From the NCBI GenBank assembly GCA_949987565.1, contig OX465107.1, forward strand, positions 7,197,851-7,261,850: 64,000 bases of DNA, written 5' to 3'. The notes beneath the pieces were generated by a model, which was not told where the DNA came from, did no database searches, and was given only the letters and a program-made list of their open reading frames with translations. The position numbers and the translations under genes were made by a program. Positions within the stretch are counted from its first letter, which is position 1, and each line of letters begins with the position of its first letter. This DNA comes from Luidia sarsii (Eukaryota > Echinodermata > Asteroidea > Paxillosida > Luidiidae). Below are positions 24,101 through 36,600 of this stretch, one piece after another.

Positions 24101-27100
24101 ATGGGGAAGGGGAAAGGGGAAAGGGGAGAGGGGAAATGGGAAGGGGAAATGGGAAGGGGAAAGGGGAAAGGGGAAATGGGAAGGGGAAAGGGGAAAGGGG
24201 AAAGGGGAAAGAGGAAAGGGGAAAGGGGAAAGGGGAAAGGGGAAAGGGGAAAGGGGAAAGGGGAAAGGGGAAAGGGGAAAGGGGAAAGGGGAAAGGGGAA
24301 AGGGGAAAGGGGAAATGGGAAGAGGAGGGAAAGGGGAAATGGGAAGAGGAGGGAAAGGGGAAATGGGAAGGAGAAAGGGGAAGGGGAAAGGGGAAAGGGG
24401 AAAGGGGAAAGGGGAAAGGGGAAAGGGGAAAGGGGAAAGGGGAAAGGGGAAAGGGGAAAGGGGAAAGGGGAGTTAGGTAGAGGTCTCATCATAGTGCCAG
24501 ACTTTGAATCACTTAGAAATGTCTGCGTCTGTGGGGCTGTTCACAGTGGCGGTAACGGGTCAAGGCCGTGACACAACCTTGGTGTGATCGACCTTGGAAG
24601 ACTGACCAGTTGAGAAACGCTTGCTGAATCAAACTAACAACAGGCGCCAAGCTTCTTACCGTAGAGGTCCCGGGCCAGTTCGTTGAGTTTCTGCAGCCGG
24701 GCCTTCTGTGGCTTCTCTCCTTCCTCCAGGAACTGGTCCACCTGGTCCATCAGCTGGTGGGCATCGGCCGGCCTCTGGCACAGGGGAACCCGGCGCCCCA
24801 CGGCCAGCAGGAGCTCATTGCCCTTCTTCTGCCACTCCACCGTCTGCGGCACGGAGGGGGAGAGGAGGAGACAGAGGGAGAGACAGAGAGAGACAGAGAG
24901 AGGCAGAGAGACAGAGAGGGACAGAGAGACAGAGAGAGACAGAGAGGGACAGAGAGAGACAGAGAGAGAGGGGGAGATAGAAGAAGGGGAGAAGGAGAGA
25001 TGGGAGAAGGAGAGATTGGAGGAATGAGGGGAGATTGGAGGGTGAGATAAGATTCCTTTTTTTATTTATTTATTTTTTTTATTTAAAAGGCTGTCTCCAT
25101 CGTTTGTGAACTTAAAGCTGCTGCAACCAAATTTATATTAATTGATTGTTCATATCTGAATAAAAACAGGGGCATGATTAAAATACTTCCAACTGGCACA
25201 TCCAACCCAGCGAAGACTAATTGACAATTTGGAAAGGCCGCCAGCTAAGGGTTGCATAGCACGGATGAATTATTAAAGCTGTGTCATTGGTTTGTCTATG
25301 AATGAAAAAAACATCATCATCATCATCATCCTCATCCTCATTTGGCTGCAGAGCAGGCGACAACCAAACTTTCTCCAACTGCTATGGTCTTGGGCCATAG
25401 AAGCAATTTTTGTCTGGTAGCAGCATCCCCTCAGTATCTCCCACGGGGTGCTGGACATACTGCAAGTACAATGTGCGAGGCCGTCCTGGTTTCCTCGTCC
25501 CGTGTAGTAGAACATAAAGAGCAAAATTGTTTCACAAAGCTCGTCATCTTTGAGGCGAAATATATGGCCCAAGAATTTGAGTTGGCGTGCCTTGACTTTG
25601 AAGATCAGATGGGGGGATGTCTCTATCCATTGGGGGGGGGGGGGGGAAATGGACTCACAGTCTTGAAGAGTCTCTGGAACTCGATGGCCAGCTGCAGCTT
25701 GTCCCTGTGGTCGTCCAAGTCCAGGCTGAGAGTGTTCCACTGCCGCATCAGCTGGTCCATGTCGTGCCGGACCAGGGCAGACTCAGCCGGGCTCCGCTTC
25801 AGCACAATGGTGGCCTTGCTGACGTACGTCTTGACCTCAAGGTCCAGGGGCTGCAGTGTGTGGTGTGTGGCGGTGGTGGTGGTGGTGTTGGGGGTGGTGG
25901 TGGTGGTGGTGTTGGTGGTGAGGGGGGGGTGGTGGTGGTGCTGGTGGTGAGGGGGGCAGGGCGGAATGGGAGGAAACAAGGGAGGAATGAAGCCCGTCTC
26001 GACTACAATAATGACAGGCTCTGTGACAACGAGTCCCATTCTGATAAAATCATGATCACAAAGCCTGTTCCAAGTTGTAGCTTAAAAATCAAGATTCCCA
26101 TCAGCAGCTATGAAAATACGGAAACTAATAAAGCAATATAAACAAAATCAGAATTTGTTTCCACCCCCACAACTTTCATTTGCCCTGTGTGGGGAAAAGG
26201 TATGTACAAGAGACGACCCAACAATGACTGCCTCATTGACTGCCTCATATCTCCCGGGATCACACCCGCTTTCATTCAGATGCAAACAACCAATGGTTGT
26301 TTTGGGGGTTGTTTCGGTTTTTTTATACAGCATGCAAATGGTTTCAGTTCCATTGCATTTGGTGGCCCATTTGCAATATCAAACGCCGACATCCATTCAT
26401 GAGGCAGTTACACGAGCTAACGTGAAGAACCGCTATCTAAAAAGCAAAAGGCACCAACAGCAGAATCCTCAGGCAAAAGGGTTAGCAAAGGACTGGTGTT
26501 TAAGGCTAGGGACCTACCTCCACCTGTGACTTCCAGTCGTCAAAGCGACGCAGGTCTGCCTTGGCGGCTTCCTCCGTCTCTCCGTACTTGCCCTGCATGG
26601 CCTTCAGGTCCTTCTGCGCTTGGGTGAGTCTCACGGTCAGCTGTGTCGACGGAGATCAGTCCAAAAAGAAATATACTATCATCGCAAGTTGATAATTGGC
26701 CAGGCTAAAATGAAATGTCACCCTCGGTTATGGTACATGGAGCAGTGGGGATTTGGGGCGTATCCAAGAATCGCCAGTGATTCACTGGTGCTTGAGGGAA
26801 GGATTCACAGTCGGCTGTGTCAATGGAAATCAGTCAAAAAAAGACCACAGTTGGTAAACTGTCACACTCAGTTCCACGAGACACACGTACGAAAAACCAG
26901 GAGCCTTGACTAGCAGGAGGTCTTCCCTGGTGCGTGTGATCAGGTGCTAGACTCCCAGTCAACTGTGTCATTGAAAATCGGCTCAAGACAGCGACTGCAC
27001 AGCAAGTGAGTAATAATGGGCCAAGCAAATGATGATTCATTCAGTATACATTCATTCAGTTACATTCATACCAAAAAACAAAAACAAAAACAAACCATGG

Positions 27101-30100
27101 ATCTTGGCTTGCTGGGGATTTTACCTGGGATGCGTGCTCAAGTGCAAGATTCACAATCGGTGGTAGCGTTGAAATCAGTCAAGAAGGCGGGTTCAATGAG
27201 AGTCAATAAATCAGCCGAGCAAATGAATCACCACACTCGGTCCCCCCCCCCAAAAAAAAAAAAAACCCCACAACAACGTGGATTTGGGGTTTCCAAGAAT
27301 CTTAGCAAGCTGGAACTGTTCCCTGTGATTCGTGCTCGGAGGAGGAAGAAGGTTCACGGTCGATTGAATCTGGTGCAAGAGTCACAGTCAGTGGTGGCGT
27401 TGGAAATCAGTCACAAACTACGGTTGCACTGCAAGTCAGTCAATCGGCCGACCGGATGAATCATCGCGCACCGCGTGACGATAGAACCTGGGATTTGGGG
27501 ATCCAAGAAAAATCTTGCCTTGCTGGCCGGGAAAAGGAACTGCCGCACACACTTGGTTCACAAGGCGCATGTAGTGCGTGGAAATGCTGGGATATTGGGG
27601 AGTAAGGAGTGGGGGGGGGGAGGGGGGAGGGAGCTGGGAGGTGGATGAGTAAGAGGCAGTACCTGGGACTTGAACTGCTGGAGATCCGCTACATCCAGGG
27701 AGTTAGTCACCTTCCTCTTGTGCTGCTCCAGGCTGGTGAGCAGCCGATCCTTGCGCATGCCCGTCTTGTGTAGGGCCAGCTCAATGTCCGCCTTGGACAC
27801 GCACGTCGGGTCCTGCGCAGAAGAAGAAAGAAAGAAAAAACAACCCGAGAATCGTTCCCCCGACATTATGCCAACATCCTGTGCACAAACCGATCTCTTT
27901 AGTGTGCACGCATGGAGAAAGGTCGGTGGGGGGAGGAGGAGAGAGAGGGGGGGGGGGCTCATTTCACAGAAACCAATTCAGCACCACAATAGGCTGAGCT
28001 TGGAAAGTTGTTCCATGTGCGAATCGGATTACAGAAACATGTTGCGGTGTGATGCCAATTGCTTTGTGACTTGCAGGCCACTAGTTTCTGCTTAGCATGA
28101 AGCAAAAGAGCAGGCTAAGTCTGCACCCTAGTCCTCTGAATCCTGACCTTTTTTTCATGCTTAAGCCAATTTCCGTGCTTAAGCGGCTCTCTGAAATTGG
28201 GTCCCGCCAGGATCGAAACCTCGGGCTCTCCATCGACTTTTCCATTCTAAAGTGATGCCAAAATGTCGAGAGCCACTCACTGATTTAAACGACCCCCCCA
28301 AAAAACACCAAATCTGCATTTGACTTTGAGTAAAGTCCTGCTGTGCAAGCTGCTATTACTAGTACTGAAATATGACCGCTGACCGATGCAGAAATCCTGC
28401 ATTTGAGTAAGGGTCTGCCAGGATTGAAACATTGAAACATGTGCAACCTGGCAAAACATGTGCAAAGGATTGAAACATGTGCAAACTGCTAACTTAAAAA
28501 AAAATCATTGCTTACTGCAAAACTGCTTTCTGAATTCAGTTGATTTCAGTCAGCGCTTATGTTGGTGCAAACTGCTCACAGAATTAATATAACCCAAATA
28601 AAAAATTAAACAATGGTAGCTTGCAGTGAGTCACATTTAAAGGCTCATGAGTTTTGATTACAGTACATGGGATGTAGTGGGCAGGGTAACAGAACTGGGG
28701 AATCTCAGGAGGGAAAGCTTGTCCTGATTCTGTTGAAGATCGAAAACTGTACAAAATCTCAAACATTCTGCATTTGTGTATAAAGGTCTTGCTCAGCGTG
28801 ATACGTCGATGAACATTTGTGATCATTTCAGACAGTAAGCAGTTTGCAAATATTTACTGCATTCACTGAAATGAAATGCCCCGGCAAAGACTAGTTGACT
28901 ATTTGGGTGGCCACCACCTAAGTACTGGATAGCTCAGATGGGAAGAGCACTGGTGCATTGCTCTACAGGTTTCAGGTTCAAGTCCCGTTTCAGTCAAAGT
29001 TTTCTTGCAAATTATTTTTTTTCTTTTTCAATTAACCGAAAGGCTAAGGTTGTCCCTTTGGTAGTGGGTACCTTAGATACCATTCCAAAGGCATAAGAAA
29101 AGCATCTTGACAGTGTCGGGTCATCGGTAAAGGTCGCATTACTCCAGAAAGTGGCCTTACTACCGGTAGGTACCGCTGGGATCCTAAGGAAAACTTCTGA
29201 GATCTAAGGCTACCGGACATAGGTTGGTCCGAGGTGAATCCAACACCAATGAAAATATGATCTTTCATTGTGTTGCACAACTTAAACATGATAATCAAAA
29301 CTTACATAATGATAATTAATTATATTAATAATAAACGGCAATGTGGTGAATATGAACTAATAAGAATACATGCATCTGTTCCATAATAAAGCGTAATTTA
29401 AAAGACAATGGTTCCTCTTCTGTCCATAAGGTCTCTTGGAAGTAGCCCGGCCATTTTAGGATGGAAAAAAAAAATGCCAACAAAACGTAAGGTAAGAATT
29501 GGGGGTCATCGTTTAGTCCTCGGACAAAGAGATATCTTTCCTGGCCGACAGAACCTACCACTTTTTTGATGCCGGCAATCAGGTCCTCCCCCTTGTCTGC
29601 AGTCTCCTCAAACAGGTTGTCCAGGTCCGCCTTCTGCTCCTCCATCCGCTTCAGTCGGATGCGAGCTTCCGAGACCTTGGTGGGCAGGAACGGTGCGGCC
29701 AGCTCCTTCTCCGTCTGGTCCATGGATTTGTGCAGCTGCGTGACACACGACCCAAAAAAAACCCGGAGATTAATTTAAAGTAAATACCTTCATTTGTTTT
29801 TTTCGCAAACTGCTCACTGACTGAAATTACCTGCAACACATCAACCTAAAAAGGTTAGAGGGTCTGACCTTTCGATCCTAGCAGGACCTTTCTGAAAGGC
29901 AAAGTGACAAGGGCATACACAGACAGTCAGGGGAAGGAAAGCCCTGACACACATGATATCGGTCTTCGTTATAGGGATGTCAAACTGTATGAGTAACTTA
30001 CATGTATGTGTAGGACAAGAGATACCAAGATGCATCTAACCGTGTGTGTGTGGGAGTTTCAGTGGGGTTAATTTTGTAGGTTTTTTTTTTTTTTTTTTTT

Positions 30101-33100
30101 TTGGGGGGGGGGGTGGTTTTGGGGGGTCTTTCTGTACCTTGTTGATGTTGTCGTAGAATCCCACTGTCATGGTGAGGACGGTGCGGTACTTGCCCGTCCG
30201 GTCCTGGAAGTGGTGGTAGAGCTTGCTCAGGTCTTGAACCAGGTGCTCCCGCCCACCCTTGGTGTTCCCCTTCTTGCCCAGTGAGTCGGCCGTCTCAATG
30301 CAGACCTGCAGCTCCTCAGTCACCCTCTGTTTGTGGCCCCCCCCCAAAAAAAAAACCCCAAAAATAAAATACCGACCATTAATGAGTTTACAACTGGTTG
30401 GTGCTTGCATTTGAATGATAGAAGCTTTTGAAAAAGGATCTGCAAGGATGGATACATCGGGCCTTGTTTTTTTTTTTGTAGGAAAAAAACCCCGAAATTC
30501 TTGAGAACAGGAATGAGTTAAGCCACTTCATATGGGGCCTCTTTCCAGTGCTCATGACCGCCACATAGGGTTCACTTATTTTCAATAATGTGTCGTGTCT
30601 GTGAAATAAATCAATTAGAGTGCAATACTGTGTACAAGCAAATTGAATCTATAGTACAATGAGACGTCGGTGTAGGCATTGCTATGCTACATATTGTTTC
30701 CTGGTAGGCTGAGAAGAGTCTTTGTTTAAAACTTGGACAATAGCGGTGACCGGATTAGAGGGCCCGGCGCATAGCAACACCACAGGCATGAACAATGGGG
30801 AGGTACAGCTGCACGGTAATTAAGAAGTCATAGGAGGGCAGTTCATACTGATACCAACTGATGTTGTAATTTCAATCACGATTCAAATAGCAATTTTTTC
30901 CCCTTGCATTCACATAATTTTATGCCAAATATCCCAACCCTATTACGGTTAGCATTGTGGTCAAACTGCACATACATTCTTCCTGAGGGTGGCTCATGCA
31001 GGGAACGATTATTCACACATACAAAAGTCGCACTAATAGCCGAGTCCGAATCACGATCGAAACTCCACTCCTAATCGCAATCGTTTATTTTCAGACACAG
31101 TTTAAAAGTGACGTTCGAATCACGGATTCAACTGCCGATTCAATGAGTAAAATGAGCAAAGTAGCAAACAGACCTTGGCAATGTCCTCAAATTCGTCCAC
31201 GCGTCCCTCCAGTCCCTTGGCGTCGGGCGGGTTGCGGCTGACGTCCGAGACCACCTGCGGGAAGTACTCCATCTCCGTCCGGTGCGCTTTGTCCATGGTC
31301 TGGCGTCCAGAGGAGAGCGCAAACGGTCATTAGGTCAACACTAGAGCCCGGCAAAACGAACTGACTACCCGAGAACCAGACCGGACTGAACCGGTGCCCA
31401 GCTCCATTTTGTCATCCCAGAATTTTGTGTGGACATTGCTGTCAGCAATGTTGTCAAGTTGCTGTCAGCAAAGTGCATTGGTGTCAAGTTGCTGTTAGCA
31501 AAGCGCCGCTGTTGCACGGCAAGGTGGATACGAAATCAACTGATTGCTCTGCACAGCAGGAAAATTATTTCAATGAGGTTTTGCCCTGCTGGACGTGATA
31601 AACACCGGGTGCTCAGTGCTTTGCCCAATGTCTGATTGAACAATTTTGGGCAGCTTGGGCAGGATTCGAACCTGCGCCTCCTGTTTTCTAGTGCAAATAT
31701 CTTAACCACTTGACCACCGAGCTGGTCGAGGCAGTGGGGTGGATTTGAATATTGTATAGCGGCAGGTACCGCAAGCATTGCATCATAGATATAGCATGAT
31801 GTTTGCATCAAGGAGAATGTAATCCAATGAGGGTTTGCCCTGATCGAAGTGATACAATATTCAATGGTTTCAATGTAGCGGTTTTGCAGTAACATCCGGG
31901 TGAATTTTCTTTTCCAAGAGTGAGTGAAGGATCTCAGAAGAGGTGGTACCTCACTGTCAGGGCAAGCTACCGTTGCCTACCGAGCTTGGCATGGGAGCAG
32001 TGCTCCAGGGATCAGTGCAACACATGCAAGCACCATCCGCTGGTAGTTATCCAGCTGTTTCTCGATGACGGGCAGAGCTCACACACTGCTTACCGGGACT
32101 CATCTCAGAGCTACATTCACTCTCAACAGAGACAATACATACGACGCCACTGCACATATTCTACATCGATGGCCTATTTCCCTAGGCCTGTAGGGTATAC
32201 GTGTAAGCATAAAGGTTCTCTTTCTCTATCTCTACGTACCTGTCTTGCGTCCTGCACGAATTTCTGCCACGTGGTCAGGAAGAGCTGGCCCGAGTTGAGC
32301 CGCTTGGTCAACATGTCGTACAGGCCGCTCAGGTACTCCTTGCGCTCCCCGAAATCCTTCAGAGCCCGCGAGACGTACAGCTTGGACGACTGGACGTCCA
32401 GGTCCGGATCGTTTCTTATCTGAGAGATGGAAGAGGTTGTGCATCTCACTGACTCAATGGAAAGCCTTGACTTTCTCCTAGTCGGCCATTAAAGAGTTCA
32501 AACATCTACGGTCTACAAAGGTCTACAGTACAACACGTATCAGCCATTCATTCTTACTGCCGAGTTGTTTGAGAAGACAGCAGTGGCTATATGTGGTACG
32601 GCTGTTGTCATGAAAAAATATCTTTCCCGATCTCTGCATTGCAATAGTATCCCGTACGCACGTGTATTAAATGCATGCGATGCAGCAACGTATACCAGCT
32701 ACTATACTGCTGACGACCAGCCATAGAAACGTGCGCTATACAGTATTTAGACTGTACATCGTAATGCCCAAATGAATTCGGTGAACGATTTTCTCTGGTC
32801 GCATTGAAATCCATTCCAACTTCCAACATATTTAGTAACTATTATTTTGCGGCGTGGATAAGCAAAAATGAAATGCTCAATGCACAATTTTAGGATTTTT
32901 TGTTTCCTTTTTATTCCCTTCTATTCAGAGATTCTATGGCCATTATGAGGTGGGCTAATGTATTTTATTGTTTTTGTCGCGACAACCGAAAAACCTTGTC
33001 GACATGTCGGAATATTTCTTTGACGCGACAATGTCGACAAAAGCCTTGTCGACAACAGCCTTAATATGTTGAGTGATCCAATAACTATGACCACTAAATG

Positions 33101-33658
33101 TTTGGTTGCTATCTCTTCATTATCATCTACCGTGCGGCACCAGACAAGCAAGACTGGTGGACTCACCGCTGAGGCGTCCGTCAGGAAGTTGCGACCCGCG
33201 TTGTCCAGCTGCAGGTGAATCTCCAGCACGTTGTTCCACTTCTCCTGCAGGTGCTGCACCGTCTTGGGCGGGATGTCCGGCGCGTCCATGCTGATGTAGC
33301 AGTTGAGCTGCTCCTCCATGTTCTCCATGGCGTTGGTCAGCTGTGTGCGGGCAGTGAGGAGGAGGAGGAATGAGGGAGGAGGAGGAGGAATGAGGGAGGA
33401 TGAGGGGAGGAGGAGGAGAGGGAGGAGACGGAGATGGAGGAGGGGAGGAGATGGCGGAGATGGAGGAGGGGAGGAGAGGGAGGAGGAAAAGGAGGAGAGA
33501 TAGGAGGAGGAGGAATGAGGAAGGAGGAGGAGGAAGTGGAGGAGGATTAGGGGTGGAGGAGGAGAGGGAGGCGATGGAGGAGATGGAGGAGGGGAGGAGA
33601 GGGAGGAGGAGGAGGAGGAGGAGGAGGAGAGAGAGGAGGAGGAGAGGAGAAGACGGAG

Positions 33659-33689
<31 letters not shown>

Positions 33690-36600
33690 TTGTCTTAGAT
33701 TGGATGTTATCCTGTCAAGCACAGCAACAAGGGGCCTTAAAGGGGGTGTATCGTGGTGCTCGCCAGGATCCTAATGATACATGTATCATTAGCCTTATGA
33801 GGACACGCTCTAGACCCCACACTGTGCCCGCCGTGTTATCAGTAAACAATCAGATAAGAAAGTCCCCTTAGGTAATGTTTGGCTTCTGCCAGCCACTGGT
33901 CCTAATGGTTTCCATATGTAGGGTTTGGGGCTATCCCATTACGTAAGAGAGGGAAGTACTGTACATGGATTGTAAGTTCCAAGACCTGCAAGTGAGCTCA
34001 CTGAATGGAGTAAATCAACAGCAATGCAATCTCACATGATATGAAATTCAACCATGATTCAACACACCGCCTTGATCATCCATATTTCTGTAGCAGTATT
34101 TTTTAGCAGTGGATGACTACTCAATGGGTCATCAGGGCTCGACCTTAGCACCAGCCCGGTGGTCATTGTCTAGTAAAAACAGCCGCGGGGTAGTAAAATG
34201 ACCCACTTTGCTAGCCCGGCGGACTAGTAAAACTAAAAAGTACCGTTAGACAGCAGTAGGCAATGCATGCAGCACGCACGCTGCACCGCCGTCTGTACAT
34301 GTACTGTACATGTACATGTACAGTACATGTACACTGTACAGTATACACTATGCAGCGTACATGATGTCTCCACCAGTCCGCACGCATTATTTTATGCACG
34401 TGCAGGACCACTGACCATACATGTCCTCAAAGTCGGATCCCTGACCCAATGCCAGCATATGTTTACGTTACGGAACCAGACTTATACTGCTAGACTCCGA
34501 CTGAAAGTAGATATGAATAAGTGTGGCAAATGCGGGCCTGTGATTGGTCAGATACTGGTCGCAGTGTGGATTGCGTCCGTGTACAAGACTAGCAAACCAC
34601 ATGGTTTGTTGTACATGTACATACAGTGTATGCCATTCAAACACGTGCTACATGTAAAAGGGACCGCGATGCCGATTACGCGAGAAATAAAAAGTTTTCC
34701 AGGCTGGCCTACGATGGGAAGTTGATGAAGGAAGGAATAAATTTATGTTTTGTGACGTGTGCAGGGGAATCTTTTCTTCCACGGCACGGATAACCAGACA
34801 GCTGACAATCCAGATTCCACCACAAGCGACAGTGATTTTCATAATTATGTACATGATCATTACATGTAATGTATAAATGATGTACATGGACTCTTTGTCA
34901 AATTTCCAGATACTGACTTATTAATTAGCCTACCATTGCCAGATTTAAATTTAAATTAATTCATTGATGATCTCTTAAGTAAACTCAATGACTCAGAATT
35001 TGATAAGCCAAAAACAAATTATAATATTATCATTAGTTTCTCATACAAACTTTTAAAAAAAGGAGAATGTGGGCACGTTTTGTTTATTTTTTCCCCTTTT
35101 CCAAAACAAGTTTCCCCCCTAAACTTTGGTAGTCTAATTAATGGTAATTATAATCTAGTCTTTTTAAAGTACAGTACAAGTGTGGCCAAAAAAAATGCAG
35201 GCGGGGATGAGAAACTATTTGTTTTACTTGACCTAATAACCCCATGTTAAATTCAATATTAATTAAACAGGGCTAGTAAAACTTGCTGCGGGCTAGCAAA
35301 AAACTCAATTTACTAGCCCGGTGGGCTAGTAAAAAAAAAGTTAAGCGCGAGGCTTGGTCATGTATGAAGAGTAAAGACTAGCAAACGTTAGGAAGTTCAA
35401 GCATCTATGATACTACCTAGTAAAATAATTACTTAGAACAAGTATATACATGTAGGCCTATAAATACTTGAATTTGTATGAATAAAATGTTCATCTTTTG
35501 GTGAGAATGGTACTGGTAGCCAATTGCATAATTGAGTGCAAATCCTGATTTTAAAAGTACGGCTTTTATTGTATGTTCGTAACTTCTAGTATACACACCG
35601 AGCAGCCTGGTACAAATTTTAACTTGGCGGATGTGTGATTTCGATCAAGAAAACCTGGGTGATGAATAAAATTTCTCCACGACTGTGCAATGCAAGCAAA
35701 GTATAGGAGCATAAACACCTTTTTCGTCCGAATAGCATGCATTCACGAAGCTGTTATTTTGTGCACTCGTATTTGCTTCTTCTTTTCAAGGTTGTCATGA
35801 CCCAGTATTGCAGTAAATACGGATCATCTGAAGCACTTACACTGTACTTCTTTTTATTCATATAAAAAGAAGCAAATGCTAGTGGCCTAAACAATCATCA
35901 TTATTGCCACAAAAGTGAAACTAAATATTTGAAGAATTTAGCAATTACTTTCTAGTAGTACATGATATGTAAAAGCATAAACCTGATCTTTACTTATACA
36001 AACACGACTGAATAGTAAATCTCAAAATTCAGTGGGCCTGACGTTTCGATCCTATACTAGCGGGACATTTCTCAAAGGCAGAGTTACAAAGACAAAACAG
36101 ATACAAGAAGGAAGGGGTAGAGAGTGAAAAGGACACAGATGACAAAGGACAAAGCTAGTAGTAGTAGGGGGCAATTCCATGGTAACAGAAGGGCATTCAC
36201 AGGCAGTTTTAAAATTCTGAGAACATATATTTCAGAGACTTTGCCTATTAAAAACAAAATACCATAGTTATGTGAACATTGGTGCTACCTTTCATTTTCA
36301 CTGGAACAAATATAGTTGGTGAGTGAGAAACAAAGGCAAATCTAAAATAATTTGGTTTCGGTAACGGAAGGACCATCGAAATTTACATAGTCAATATATG
36401 GGAGATGAGGCGATTGTTTTTAGTGCTTCAAACAAATACAAACTGGAATGAGTAATGTACATGTACATGTAGGCTACACATACAGTTAAGTGGCATTACT
36501 GCATGAGCATGATGTCAACATTGCCTATTGGTACCTATTCTACACAAACTGTACTGTTCACTTAAATTTAATTACATGTAGGCCTAATTGAAGGCTGTAT

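Larger units (their letters stand above)
26641..29558 (-). other. Introns 16 and 15 outside exons
   Basis: Intron 16 (26641-27662) contains several diverged direct repeats of about 200 bp around TCACAGTCGG...GAAATCAGTC (26640-27440), an old minisatellite-like duplication. Intron 15 (27813-29558) has TIR-element ends (28165-28210) and a SINE. No exon seen. Confidence 0.55.
30327..33166 (-). other. Introns 13, 12 and 11 outside exons
   Basis: Intron 13 (30327-31173) shows no recognised feature; intron 12 (31300-32239) holds the long SINE copy; intron 11 (32420-33166) holds a short GTCGACA-rich palindromic patch (32975-33055). Confidence 0.6.

Noticed and set aside
23398..24571. Plus-strand frames over exon 20 and its array
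   Set aside because: Antisense of the coiled-coil exon plus GGGGAAA repeat; no independent support.
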